A stretch of DNA of 64,000 nucleotides from JANPCX01 sp031431125. GTDB taxonomy: Bacteria; Pseudomonadota; Gammaproteobacteria; Burkholderiales; Burkholderiaceae_C. A program made the position numbers and the translations under genes. The notes under the pieces are model-generated. The model was not told the DNA's origin and searched no databases. It worked only from the letters and a program-made list of their open reading frames with translations. This document shows positions 31,833-39,863 of the stretch, piece by piece (the stretch's first letter is position 1; each line of letters begins with the position of its first letter). Location of the stretch: assembly GCA_031431125.1 (NCBI GenBank), contig JANPCX010000078.1, forward strand, positions 23,208-87,207. Direction: 5' to 3'.

Positions 31833-32701
31833 AGGTGGCGAGCGAGCGTCCCTTGCAGTGGCTGCGCCGCCGCACACCCACTGCACCAGCGCAGACCGAC
31901 ACCGTAGCGTGCGCCACCCCGGGTTTGCACTGCGCGCACGTGGCGCTGACGCTGGGCTCGCGCACGCTCTTCTCCAATTTGTCGGTCACGTTTCAGCCAG
32001 GCCGCATCACCGCGCTGCTGGGGCCGAACGGGGCGGGCAAGTCGAGTTTGTTGTCGCTGCTGGCGGGGCTGCGCTCGCCCGATGCGGGCACTGTGCGCTT
32101 AGACGATCAAGCGCTGATGGCAGCGGCAGCGCCCGAGCTGGCACGCCGCCGCGCCGTGATGCCACAAGAAAGCCAAGTAGCCTTCGATTTCACAGCCGCC
32201 GAAGTGGTGGAAATGGGCCGCTACCCCCACCGTCTGCAACCGGCAGCCGATGAAATGCACATCGTCGACCAGGCCCTGGTCAGCATGGAGGCCGCAACCC
32301 ACGGCACACGCTTGCTGGCCACACTATCAGGTGGAGAAAAAGCCCGCATTCAGCTGGCCCGCGCACTCGCCCAGGTGTGGCACGCGCCACCGTGCGGCCG
32401 TGGCCGCTGGCTGCTGCTGGACGAGCCCACCGCCGCGATGGATTTGGCGCACCAGCACCGTTGTTTCAAACGCTTACTCGACTGGGCCCACCAACAAGGC
32501 GTGGGCGTTGTGGTGGTGATGCACGACTTGAACTTGGCGCTGCGTTACGCCGACGATGCCTTGATCTTGAGCCCCACTCAACCGCCCGTATTTGGCGCGG
32601 TTCGAGAAGTGCTTAGCCCTTCATTGGTATCGGAGCATTGGGGGGTGCGCTGCGAGCAGGTCATGGCGTCAAGCGTGCCTCAGTTGCTGTTCAGCGACTG
32701 A
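31829..32701 (+). CDS. hmuV: Heme ABC transporter ATP-binding protein
   Basis: About 290 residues. The start is either TTG 31829 (overlapping the hmuU stop as TTGA) or GTG 31835; no ATG fits. Walker A is GPNGAGKSS, the signature LSGGEKARIQLARA, and Walker B WLLLDEPTAAMD, followed by VVVVMHDLNLA with the switch histidine. It powers heme import through HmuU. It ends 16 bases from the convergent bacterioferritin gene. Confidence 0.93.
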   Translation: MKVASERPLQWLRRRTPTAPAQTDTVACATPGLHCAHVALTLGSRTLFSNLSVTFQPGRITALLGPNGAGKSSLLSLLAGLRSPDAGTVRLDDQALMAAAAPELARRRAVMPQESQVAFDFTAAEVVEMGRYPHRLQPAADEMHIVDQALVSMEAATHGTRLLATLSGGEKARIQLARALAQVWHAPPCGRGRWLLLDEPTAAMDLAHQHRCFKRLLDWAHQQGVGVVVVMHDLNLALRYADDALILSPTQPPVFGAVREVLSPSLVSEHWGVRCEQVMASSVPQLLFSD

Positions 32702-32717
32702 GGCCGACCAAGGGAAA

Positions 32718-33185
32718 TCACCCCATTTGCGACTGAAGGTAGTTCTGCTCACCCACCTTGGCCACCAGATCAAGCTGGGTTTCCAGGAAGTCGATGTGCT
32801 CTTCGGTGTCTTCCAAAATGCCTTGCAGCAGGTCACGCGAAACGTAGTCGCGGGCGGTTTCGCAAGTGGCGATGCCGTCTTTGATGGTTTGCTGCGCGTT
32901 GCGCTCTGAGTTCAAGTCGCAGCCCAGGGCTTCGACCAAGGTTTCGCCGAGGTAGATCTTGGCAAGGTCTTGCAAATTGGGCAGGCCGTCGAGCGCGAAA
33001 ATGCGCTCCATCAAAGCGTCGGCGTGTTTCATCTCGCCGATGGATTCTTCGTATTCCTTCTTGGCGATTTTCTCGAAGCCCCAGTGCTTGAACATGCGGT
33101 AGTGCACGAAGTACTGGTTGATGGCGGTGAGTTCGTTTTTGAGTTGCACTTGCAGCGCGGCAATGACTTGGGGTTCGCCCTTCAT
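32718..33185 (-). CDS. bfr: Bacterioferritin
   Basis: A 155-residue protein of standard length. Ferroxidase ligands are visible: E18 in LKNELTAINQYF, E51 and H54 in IGEMKHADALMERI, E94 and E127/H130 in LEDTEEHIDFLE. The heme-binding M52 is present (EMKHAD). AAGGAG lies eight bases before the ATG. It stores iron in a 24-mer and works with the BFD encoded at 24233-24484. It converges on hmuV. Confidence 0.96.
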   Translation of the reverse strand: MKGEPQVIAALQVQLKNELTAINQYFVHYRMFKHWGFEKIAKKEYEESIGEMKHADALMERIFALDGLPNLQDLAKIYLGETLVEALGCDLNSERNAQQTIKDGIATCETARDYVSRDLLQGILEDTEEHIDFLETQLDLVAKVGEQNYLQSQMG

Positions 33186-33273
33186 GACAGCTCCTTAGAA
33201 AACCTTATTTTGCAGGCTGCACGGAGCCAGTCCGCAAAAGCGCCCTTGTGCCCAGGGTTTTACACTGCGCCCC

Positions 33274-33660
33274 ATGATCGAATTCCTGCTCGAAATCTTC
33301 GGCGAATTTTTCTTGCAGCTCTTCATCGAGGCGCTGGCCGAGATGGGTCTGCATGCGGTGGCCGATCCGCTGCGTCGGCCGGGCAATCCGTGGCTCGCGG
33401 CTTTGGGTTATGTCGTGCTCGGTGGATTGCTTGGGGGCTTGAGCTTGTGGCTCTTCCCGGTGCACTTGATTGGAAACTACACGCTTCGATACCTCAACCT
33501 CATCGTCACCCCCGCTGCTGTGGGCCTGGCGATGATGTGGCTGGGCATGTGGCGCGCCAAACGCGGGCAGCCTGTGATGCGGCTGGACCGTTTCACTTTT
33601 GGCTTTTTGTTTGCGTTCGCGCTGGGTGTGACGCGGTTTGTTTTTGGGGCCGTTGAGTGA
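33274..33660 (+). CDS. Small membrane protein, unknown function
   Basis: A 128-residue protein with an acidic N-terminal amphipathic helix (FLLEIFGEFFLQLFIEALAE) and three hydrophobic stretches, near 40-62, 68-92 and 106-125. The stop overlaps the histidine kinase start by GTGA (33657-33660), so it could be a membrane accessory to the two-component system, which itself lacks transmembrane helices. Family not recognised. Confidence 0.75.
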   Translation: MIEFLLEIFGEFFLQLFIEALAEMGLHAVADPLRRPGNPWLAALGYVVLGGLLGGLSLWLFPVHLIGNYTLRYLNLIVTPAAVGLAMMWLGMWRAKRGQPVMRLDRFTFGFLFAFALGVTRFVFGAVE

Positions 33661-34895
33661 GCACATCAACGCCCCTGCCGACCTTCGCACTGCAGGTTCC
33701 ACCAACAGCCCAAGACACGGCAGCGACCGCCGATCCCCTGTGGCAACACCAACTGGGCTTGCTGCTGGAGTCCACCGGCGAAGGCATTTTTGGGGTGGAC
33801 TTGGACGGCCACTGCATGTTCATCAACCGCGCCGGGGCCCGCATGCTGGGTTATGAAGCCGCCGAGGTGTGGGGCCGCAACATGCACGAACTCACCCACC
33901 ACTCGCATGCCGACGGTAGCCATTACCCCGACACCGACTGCCCCATCTTCAACGCCTTTCGCCAGGGCCTGCCTTGCCGCATTGACACCGAGGTGTTCTG
34001 GCGCCACGACCACAGCAGTTTTGCGGTGGAGTATTCCAGCCACCCCATCATGGACGGCAGCGTGGTGCGCGGGGCCGTCATCACCTTTGTGGACATCACC
34101 GAGCGCAAACGTGCGGCCGACGCGCTGCGTGCGGCGAAGAACGAGTTGGAGCAACGCGTGGCCGAGCGCACGGCCGAGTTGTCACGCGCGCTGCAGCAGT
34201 TGCAGGAGTTGTCGGTTTACTCGGAAGGCGTGCGTGAGAACGAACGCACCCGCATCGCCCGCGAGGTGCACGACGAACTCGGCAGCCTCTTGGTGGCCCT
34301 GAAGATGGACGTGAACTGGCTGGACAAACGCCTGGGCGAACAGGAGAGCCGAGAAGCCGAGGCGGCGCAAGCCATGCGTGAACGCATGCGCGCCAAATGC
34401 CAAAACATGAGCCGCTCCATTGAAACTGCGGTGAACAACGTGGGCCGCATCATCACCGACCTGCGCCCCAGCATCCTCGACCACCAAGGCCTGTGGGCTG
34501 CGCTGGAGTGGCAAGCCCACGAGTTTGTGCAAACCGCCGAACTGCGCTTGAACTGGCAGATGCAGGTGGCCCATGCGCCCGAACTGCCAGAGCCTGCGGC
34601 CATCGCGGTGTTTCGCATCTTTCAAGAAATGCTCTCCAATGTGGGCCGCCATGCGCAGGCCCAGCAGTTGGAGGTGTCGATTCAAGCAGATGCCCATGAA
34701 CTGAGTTTGAGCGTGCGCGACGATGGCAGGGGTGCCAAAGCAGCCGCCTTTGAAGCCACCACCGCTTATGGTGTGATGGGCATGCGTGAACGCGCGCGGC
34801 CCTTTGGCGGACAAATCCATATCCACAGCGCACCGGGCCAGGGTTGCCTTTTCCAACTGCACATGCCCATGCCGCGGGTGGAGGAGGCGCCATGA
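33657..34895 (+). CDS. PAS-domain sensor histidine kinase, NarX/DegS type
   Basis: A 412-residue protein starting at GTG 33657. Residues ~27-150 are one PAS domain (LLESTGEGIFGVDLDGHCMF, GAVITFVDITERKRA). A coiled-coil follows (KNELEQRVAERTAELSRALQ), then the HisKA_3 dimerisation box with H205 in RTRIAREVHDELGS. The ATPase domain has FQEMLSNVGRHA (N box) and DDGRGAK (G box). No membrane segment, so sensing is cytosolic. It is coupled by overlaps to the small membrane protein upstream and the regulator downstream; the cyanate operon follows. Confidence 0.92.
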   Translation: MSTSTPLPTFALQVPPTAQDTAATADPLWQHQLGLLLESTGEGIFGVDLDGHCMFINRAGARMLGYEAAEVWGRNMHELTHHSHADGSHYPDTDCPIFNAFRQGLPCRIDTEVFWRHDHSSFAVEYSSHPIMDGSVVRGAVITFVDITERKRAADALRAAKNELEQRVAERTAELSRALQQLQELSVYSEGVRENERTRIAREVHDELGSLLVALKMDVNWLDKRLGEQESREAEAAQAMRERMRAKCQNMSRSIETAVNNVGRIITDLRPSILDHQGLWAALEWQAHEFVQTAELRLNWQMQVAHAPELPEPAAIAVFRIFQEMLSNVGRHAQAQQLEVSIQADAHELSLSVRDDGRGAKAAAFEATTAYGVMGMRERARPFGGQIHIHSAPGQGCLFQLHMPMPRVEEAP

Positions 34896-35551
34896 GCACC
34901 GCACGCATTCGGGTGCTGCTGGGCGACGACCACCGCATCGTGCGCGAAGGGCTGAAACAAGTTCTGGCCGACGCACCAGAAATTGAAGTCTGCGCCGAGG
35001 CCGCGAGCGGCCCCGAGGTGGAAACCACGGTGGCCCGTTTGAACGGTGGGCAAGGCCTGGACGTGGTCCTGCTCGACATCGCCTTGCCTGAACGTGATGG
35101 CCTGGATGTGCTGCAAAGCCTGCGCAAAAACTGGCCCACCTTGCCTGTGCTCATGCTCAGCACCTACCCCGAAAAACAATACGCCGTGCGCTGCATCAAA
35201 CTCGGCGCGTCGGGTTACTTGAACAAAAGTGCGGCCCCGGACGACATGATCGCGGCGGTGCGCAAAGTCGCAAGCGGTGGGGTGTACGTGAGCCCCACCA
35301 CCGCCGAGGCCCTGGCCAACGCGGTCGGCTCAGCAGGCACCCAATTGGGGCCTGAAGCCCTGTCACACAGGGAATACCAGGTGTACCGCCTGCTCACCAC
35401 GGGGCACAGCGTGAGCGAAATTGGTGCGCAATTGCAATTGGCCGCCAATACGGTGAGCACCTACCGCGCCCGCATCTTGGAAAAAACCGGCGCCAAGAAC
35501 GATGTGGAGCTGGCCTTGTACGCCGAACGCCACCGCCAAGGCCGCGTTTAA
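34892..35551 (+). CDS. NarL/FixJ-family response regulator
   Basis: A 219-residue protein. Receiver domain with D12/D13 acidic pair, phospho-acceptor D62 in VVLLDIALPERDG, and K-containing GYLNKSAAPDD. C-terminal LuxR-type HTH: LSHREYQVYRLLTTGHSVSE and AANTVSTYRARILEKTG. ATGA overlap (34892-34895) with the kinase gene. The cyanate transport operon begins 132 bases downstream in the same direction, so this pair may regulate it instead of a CynR-type regulator (inference). Confidence 0.93.
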   Translation: MSTARIRVLLGDDHRIVREGLKQVLADAPEIEVCAEAASGPEVETTVARLNGGQGLDVVLLDIALPERDGLDVLQSLRKNWPTLPVLMLSTYPEKQYAVRCIKLGASGYLNKSAAPDDMIAAVRKVASGGVYVSPTTAEALANAVGSAGTQLGPEALSHREYQVYRLLTTGHSVSEIGAQLQLAANTVSTYRARILEKTGAKNDVELALYAERHRQGRV

Positions 35552-35683
35552 GACCCATTTGTAGGGCCAGCCCTACACGGCATCGGTATGGCGTGGGTGA
35601 TTTGCGGCGTTCACCCTCCAACTGGCCCACCTGGGCGCGGCACTTGCATAGCAGCTTGCACCTGTCCACACACGAGGTGCCTC

Positions 35684-37069
35684 ATGTTCAAGCTGCCCAC
35701 CGCCGATGCGTCCGTCCGCCACGACCCCTATGACGCCGACCGGCCTTTGATGCTGAGCTGCGCTTGCGGTCAAAACCATGCGCCGCAAGACCATGCGGCT
35801 TCATTGGCCAGTGAAGTGGAAGCCACCTCAAACAACCTGCTGGAAGCCAGCCTGATGAAGGCCCTGTTTCCGCAAGACGGTCTGCGCCGCCGCTTCTTGC
35901 GCGCAGTCGGCGCCAACACCGCACGCGCTGCGATTGCGTCGGTGCTGCCCCTCGGTGCACTGCAAGCCATGGCGCAAGACAAAGGCCCGCTGGAGAAGAA
36001 AGACCTGAAGATTGGTTTCATTCCCATCACCTGCGCCACCCCGCTGATCATGGCCCACCCCTTGGGCTTCTACAAACAGCAGGGCTTGAATGTGGAGGTA
36101 GTGAAAACCGCGGGCTGGGCTTTGATCCGCGACAAGATGCTCAACAAAGAGTATGACGCCACCCACTTCCTGTCGCCCATGCCATTGGCTATTTCGATGG
36201 GCATCGGCTCCAACCAGGTGCCGATGAATGTGGCCACGATTCAAAACACCAACGGCCAGGCCATCACCCTGGCCAACAAACACAAAGACAAACGCGACCC
36301 CAAGCTATGGAAGGGCTTCAAGTTTGCGGTGCCGTTTGAGTTCAGCATGCACAACTTCTTGCTGCGTTATTACGTGGCCGAGCATGGCCTGAACCCCGAC
36401 ACCGACATTCAAATTCGTGTGGTGCCGCCGCCCGAGATGGTGGCCAACTTGCGCGCCGGCAACATTGACGGTTACCTCGGCCCCGACCCTTTCAACCAAC
36501 GTGCGGTGTATGAAGAAATCGGCTTCTTGCACCTGCTGACCAAAGACCTGTGGGACGGCCACCCTTGCTGCGCTTTTGGCACCAGCACCGAGTTCATCCA
36601 GAAAAATCCCAACACCTTTGCTGCGCTTTACCGCGCCGTGCTCACCGCCGCCGCCATGGCACGCAAACCCGAGAACCGCGAGCTCATTGCCAAAGTGATT
36701 GCGCCCGCCCAGTACCTGAACCAGCCAGAAACCGTGCTGCAGCAGGTGCTCACCGGCAAGTTCGCCGACGGCCTCGGGAACATCAAAACCGTGCCCAACC
36801 GCGCCGACTTCGACCCCATTCCTTGGCAAAGCATGGCGGTGTGGATGCTCACGCAAATGAAACGCTGGGGTTATGTGAAGGGCGAGGTCAACTACAAACA
36901 AATCGCCGAGAAAGTGTTCTTGCTCACCGACGCCAAAAAACACATGAAGCAGTTGGATCAGAAAACACCCGATGGCGCCTACCCCAAGTTCACCATCATG
37001 GGCAAGGTGTTTGACCCGGCGCTGCCCGAGGACTACATCAAGAGTTTTGCCATCAACAAAATGAGCTGA
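35684..37069 (+). CDS. cynA: Cyanate/nitrate-type ABC transporter substrate-binding protein
   Basis: A 461-residue protein; GAGGTG lies upstream of ATG 35684. A ~65-residue N-terminal part contains SCACGQNHAPQDH before a Tat-type signal RRRFLRAVGANTARAAIASV ending near AMAQD. The mature domain is NrtA/CynA-like: LKIGFIPITCATPLIMAHPL, GWALIRDKMLNKEYDATHFL, and DGHPCCAFGTSTEF. The presence of cyanase at the operon end points to cyanate over nitrate. The pre-signal Cys/His stretch is also found in relatives (recollection), so it may have a role before export. Confidence 0.9.
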   Translation: MFKLPTADASVRHDPYDADRPLMLSCACGQNHAPQDHAASLASEVEATSNNLLEASLMKALFPQDGLRRRFLRAVGANTARAAIASVLPLGALQAMAQDKGPLEKKDLKIGFIPITCATPLIMAHPLGFYKQQGLNVEVVKTAGWALIRDKMLNKEYDATHFLSPMPLAISMGIGSNQVPMNVATIQNTNGQAITLANKHKDKRDPKLWKGFKFAVPFEFSMHNFLLRYYVAEHGLNPDTDIQIRVVPPPEMVANLRAGNIDGYLGPDPFNQRAVYEEIGFLHLLTKDLWDGHPCCAFGTSTEFIQKNPNTFAALYRAVLTAAAMARKPENRELIAKVIAPAQYLNQPETVLQQVLTGKFADGLGNIKTVPNRADFDPIPWQSMAVWMLTQMKRWGYVKGEVNYKQIAEKVFLLTDAKKHMKQLDQKTPDGAYPKFTIMGKVFDPALPEDYIKSFAINKMS

Positions 37070-37071
37070 GC

Positions 37072-37968
37072 ATGGCCGTCCAGAACATTCCAGGCGGCTT
37101 CATGCGCTCACTGCAAGTGCGGGCGGCCTTGGTGTCGCTGCTGTTGTTGCTGACCTTTCTGGGCGTGTGGCAAGTGGCCACCTTGCCCACGGTCAGCAGC
37201 GCGCCCACCGTGCAACTCACCCCGGAACAAATCGAGTACCAAAAATTACTGGGCAAAGACCCCAGTCCAGGGGGCGAAAAAAAATCGGCGGGGTTTCCCA
37301 CGCCCGCGCAAATGGGGGACACGGTGTGGAAACACCTGTCCGATCCGGTGTACGACAACGGGCCGAACGACAAAGGCATCTTGATCCAGCTTGGCCATTC
37401 ATTGGGCCGGGTGGGACTCGGGTTTTTGCTGGCGTGTTTGGTGGCCATTCCTTTGGGCTTTGGCATCGGCATGAGCCCCTTACTCAGCAAAGCACTCGAC
37501 CCCTTCATTCAGGTGCTCAAACCCATCAGCCCCTTGGCCTGGATGCCACTGGCGCTCTACACCATCAAAGACTCATCGATTAGCGGCATTTTTGTGATCT
37601 TCATTTGTTCGGTCTGGCCGATGTTGCTCAACACCGCTTTTGGCGTGGCCTCGGTGCGGCGTGAGTGGCTGAACGTGGCCAGCACCTTGGAAGTGCGGCC
37701 GCTGCGCAAAGCCTTCAAGGTCATCCTGCCCGCCGCAGCGCCCACCATCCTCACCGGCATGCGCATCAGCATGGGCATTGCGTGGCTGGTGATCGTGGCC
37801 GCCGAGATGCTCGTGGGCGGCACCGGCATTGGTTACTTTGTGTGGAACGAGTGGAACAACCTGTCGCTCACCAATGTGATTTTTGCCATTGGGATGATCG
37901 GCGTGGTGGGCATGTTGCTCGACACTTTGTTTGCCCGCTTTCAGCGCTGGGTGACTTATGTGGACTGA
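37072..37968 (+). CDS. cynB: Cyanate/nitrate-type ABC transporter permease
   Basis: A 298-residue protein with about six membrane helices. Starts two bases after the cynA stop. The permease EAA loop region reads VRREWLNVASTLEVRPLRKA and FKVILPAAAPTILTGMRISM; the first helix (LVSLLLLLTFLGVWQVA) and a periplasmic stretch precede the core. It belongs to the NrtB/SsuC family. Assignment to cyanate rests on the downstream cyanase gene. Confidence 0.9.
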   Translation: MAVQNIPGGFMRSLQVRAALVSLLLLLTFLGVWQVATLPTVSSAPTVQLTPEQIEYQKLLGKDPSPGGEKKSAGFPTPAQMGDTVWKHLSDPVYDNGPNDKGILIQLGHSLGRVGLGFLLACLVAIPLGFGIGMSPLLSKALDPFIQVLKPISPLAWMPLALYTIKDSSISGIFVIFICSVWPMLLNTAFGVASVRREWLNVASTLEVRPLRKAFKVILPAAAPTILTGMRISMGIAWLVIVAAEMLVGGTGIGYFVWNEWNNLSLTNVIFAIGMIGVVGMLLDTLFARFQRWVTYVD

Positions 37969-38014
37969 TCCTGAACACCGCTTTGCTTCCAACTCCACCC
38001 ACCCAGGAAAACCC

Positions 38015-38848
38015 ATGGACGGCTTTTTAAGAATCGAAGGCCTGGCCAAAACCTTCAGCGCCGACAAACCCGTGTTTGCCGACGTGAGTTTCACGCTTTC
38101 CCAAGGTGAGTTCGTTTGCATCATTGGTCACTCGGGCTGCGGCAAAACCACCATCTTGAATGTGCTGGCAGGGCTGGACCAAGCCAGCAGCGGCCATGTC
38201 TTCATGGATGGCCGCGAGGTGGTGGGCCCGAGCCTGAAGCGCGGTGTGGTGTTTCAAAGCCATGCACTGATGCCTTGGTTGACGGTGCGCAAAAACATCG
38301 CCTTCGCGGTGGAATCGCGCTGGCCTGATTGGAGCGCCGCCCAGGTCAGCGCCCAGGTGGAAAAGTATGTGGCCCAAGTGGGTTTGAGTGCGGCCCTGGA
38401 CAAAAAGCCGTCGCAACTGTCGGGCGGCATGAAACAGCGTGTGGGCATTGCCCGGGCGTTTTCCATCCAGCCCAAGATGCTGCTGCTGGACGAACCTTTC
38501 GGTGCGCTGGATGCATTGACACGCGGCACCATCCAAGACGAGTTGATGCGCATCGTGCGGCAAACCCAGCAAACCGTGTTCATGATCACCCACGATGTGG
38601 ACGAAGCCATTTTGTTGGCCGACCGCATTTTGCTCATGAGCAACGGCAGCGAAACGCCACAGGGTTATGTGCCCGGCGGCATTGCTGAGGTGGTCCACAA
38701 CTCCCTGCCCCGCGAACGCGTGCGCGCTGGTCTGCACCACCTGCCTGGTTATTACGAACTGCGCAACCACATCGTCGACTTTTTGGTCAGCCGCGCCAAA
38801 GCGGGGCAAGCACCTGCATCTGCACCCGCGCCCACCACAACCCCTTGA
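38015..38848 (+). CDS. cynD: Cyanate/nitrate-type ABC transporter ATP-binding protein
   Basis: A 277-residue protein, ATG 38015 with CAGGAAA upstream. Walker A GHSGCGKTT, the signature LSGGMKQRVGIARA, Walker B MLLLDEPFGALD and TVFMITHDVDEA. The family is NrtD/TauB-like. The C-terminus ends in a low-complexity Ala/Pro/Thr tail. It lies between the permease and cyanase genes. Confidence 0.92.
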   Translation: MDGFLRIEGLAKTFSADKPVFADVSFTLSQGEFVCIIGHSGCGKTTILNVLAGLDQASSGHVFMDGREVVGPSLKRGVVFQSHALMPWLTVRKNIAFAVESRWPDWSAAQVSAQVEKYVAQVGLSAALDKKPSQLSGGMKQRVGIARAFSIQPKMLLLDEPFGALDALTRGTIQDELMRIVRQTQQTVFMITHDVDEAILLADRILLMSNGSETPQGYVPGGIAEVVHNSLPRERVRAGLHHLPGYYELRNHIVDFLVSRAKAGQAPASAPAPTTTP

Positions 38849-38871
38849 ACCCCATCCAACAGGAGACCTCC

Positions 38872-39315
38872 ATGAATCGCAACGACATCACCGAAAAAAT
38901 CATCACCATCAAAGTGTCCAAGGGCATCAAGTGGGAAGACGTGGCCAAAAAAGTGGGCACGTCCAAAGAGTGGGCCACCGCCGCCTGCCTCGGGCAAATG
39001 ACCTGCACCGCGGCGCAGGCCAAGGCCATAGGCAAAATTTTTGGCTTGAACGCGGATGAACAAAAGTGGCTGCAAGTGGTGCCCTACAAAGGCTCGCTGC
39101 CCACCGCCGTGCCGACCGACCCTTTGATTTACCGCTGGTATGAACTCGTCAGCGTTTACGGCACCACGATCAAAGAGTTGATCCACGAAGAATTCGGCGA
39201 CGGCATCATGATCGCCTTCGACTTCAGCATGGACATCACCCGCGAGCCCGACCCCAAAGGCGACCGCGTCAACGTGGTGCTGTCAGGCAAATTCCTGCCC
39301 TACAAAACCTATTGA
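38872..39315 (+). CDS. cynS: Cyanase with a substituted catalytic serine
   Basis: A 147-residue protein, AGGAGA six bases before the ATG. It has the POU-like N-terminal helix bundle (AKKVGTSKEWATAACLGQMT) and the C-terminal catalytic domain. Aligning by eye with E. coli CynS, R96 and E99 correspond to R88 and E91 here (YRWYELVSVYGTTIKELIHE). E. coli S122 lies in GDGIISAINF, but here the same place reads GDGIMIAFDF, so the serine is I114. Cyanase splits cyanate with bicarbonate into ammonia and carbon dioxide. The operon context says cyanate, but activity may be changed or lost. No carbonic anhydrase gene is adjacent. Confidence 0.93.
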   Translation: MNRNDITEKIITIKVSKGIKWEDVAKKVGTSKEWATAACLGQMTCTAAQAKAIGKIFGLNADEQKWLQVVPYKGSLPTAVPTDPLIYRWYELVSVYGTTIKELIHEEFGDGIMIAFDFSMDITREPDPKGDRVNVVLSGKFLPYKTY

Positions 39316-39332
39316 TCTGCTGAGACTTCAGC

Positions 39333-39800
39333 ATGGAAACCAAACCGCCCCTGCCGCCCTTCACGCTGGAAAACGCCACACAAAAAGTGCGCGGCGCAGA
39401 AGACGCCTGGAACAGCCGCGACCCCGACCGCGTGGCCCAGGTCTACACCGAAGACACGGTCTGGCGCAACCGCGCCGAGTTCCCCGTGGGCCGCGAGCAG
39501 GTGCGGCAGTTTCTGCAGCGCAAATGGGCCAAAGAACTCGACTACCGGCTCATCAAAGAACTCTGGGCCTTCGGCGGCAACCGCATTGCCGTGCGTTTCG
39601 CCTACGAATGGCACGACGACAGCGGCCACTGGTTTCGCAGCTACGGCAACGAGAACTGGGAGTTCAACGACCACGGCCTGATGCAGCGGCGGTTTGCCAG
39701 CATCAACGACTTGCCGATCAAAGCCGAGGACAGGCTCTTTCATTGGCCGGTGGGACGGCGGCCGGATGGGCATGCGGGGTTGAGTGAGTTGGGGTTGTGA
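39333..39800 (+). CDS. DUF1348/nuclear transport factor 2-like protein
   Basis: A 155-residue protein of the SnoaL-like cone fold: KVRGAEDAWNSRDPDRVAQV, YTEDTVWRNRAEFPVGREQV, LWAFGGNRIAVRFAYEWHDD, and SINDLPIKAEDRLFHWPVGR, which is a characteristic DUF1348 block. Function unknown. It follows cynS by 17 bases in the same direction, so it may be cotranscribed. Confidence 0.87.
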   Translation: METKPPLPPFTLENATQKVRGAEDAWNSRDPDRVAQVYTEDTVWRNRAEFPVGREQVRQFLQRKWAKELDYRLIKELWAFGGNRIAVRFAYEWHDDSGHWFRSYGNENWEFNDHGLMQRRFASINDLPIKAEDRLFHWPVGRRPDGHAGLSELGL

Positions 39801-39863
39801 GGGTGTCCAGCAGACACAGCACTCACCAAACCCGCTGCTAGAGTAAAAACTTGCCTTGTCCCT

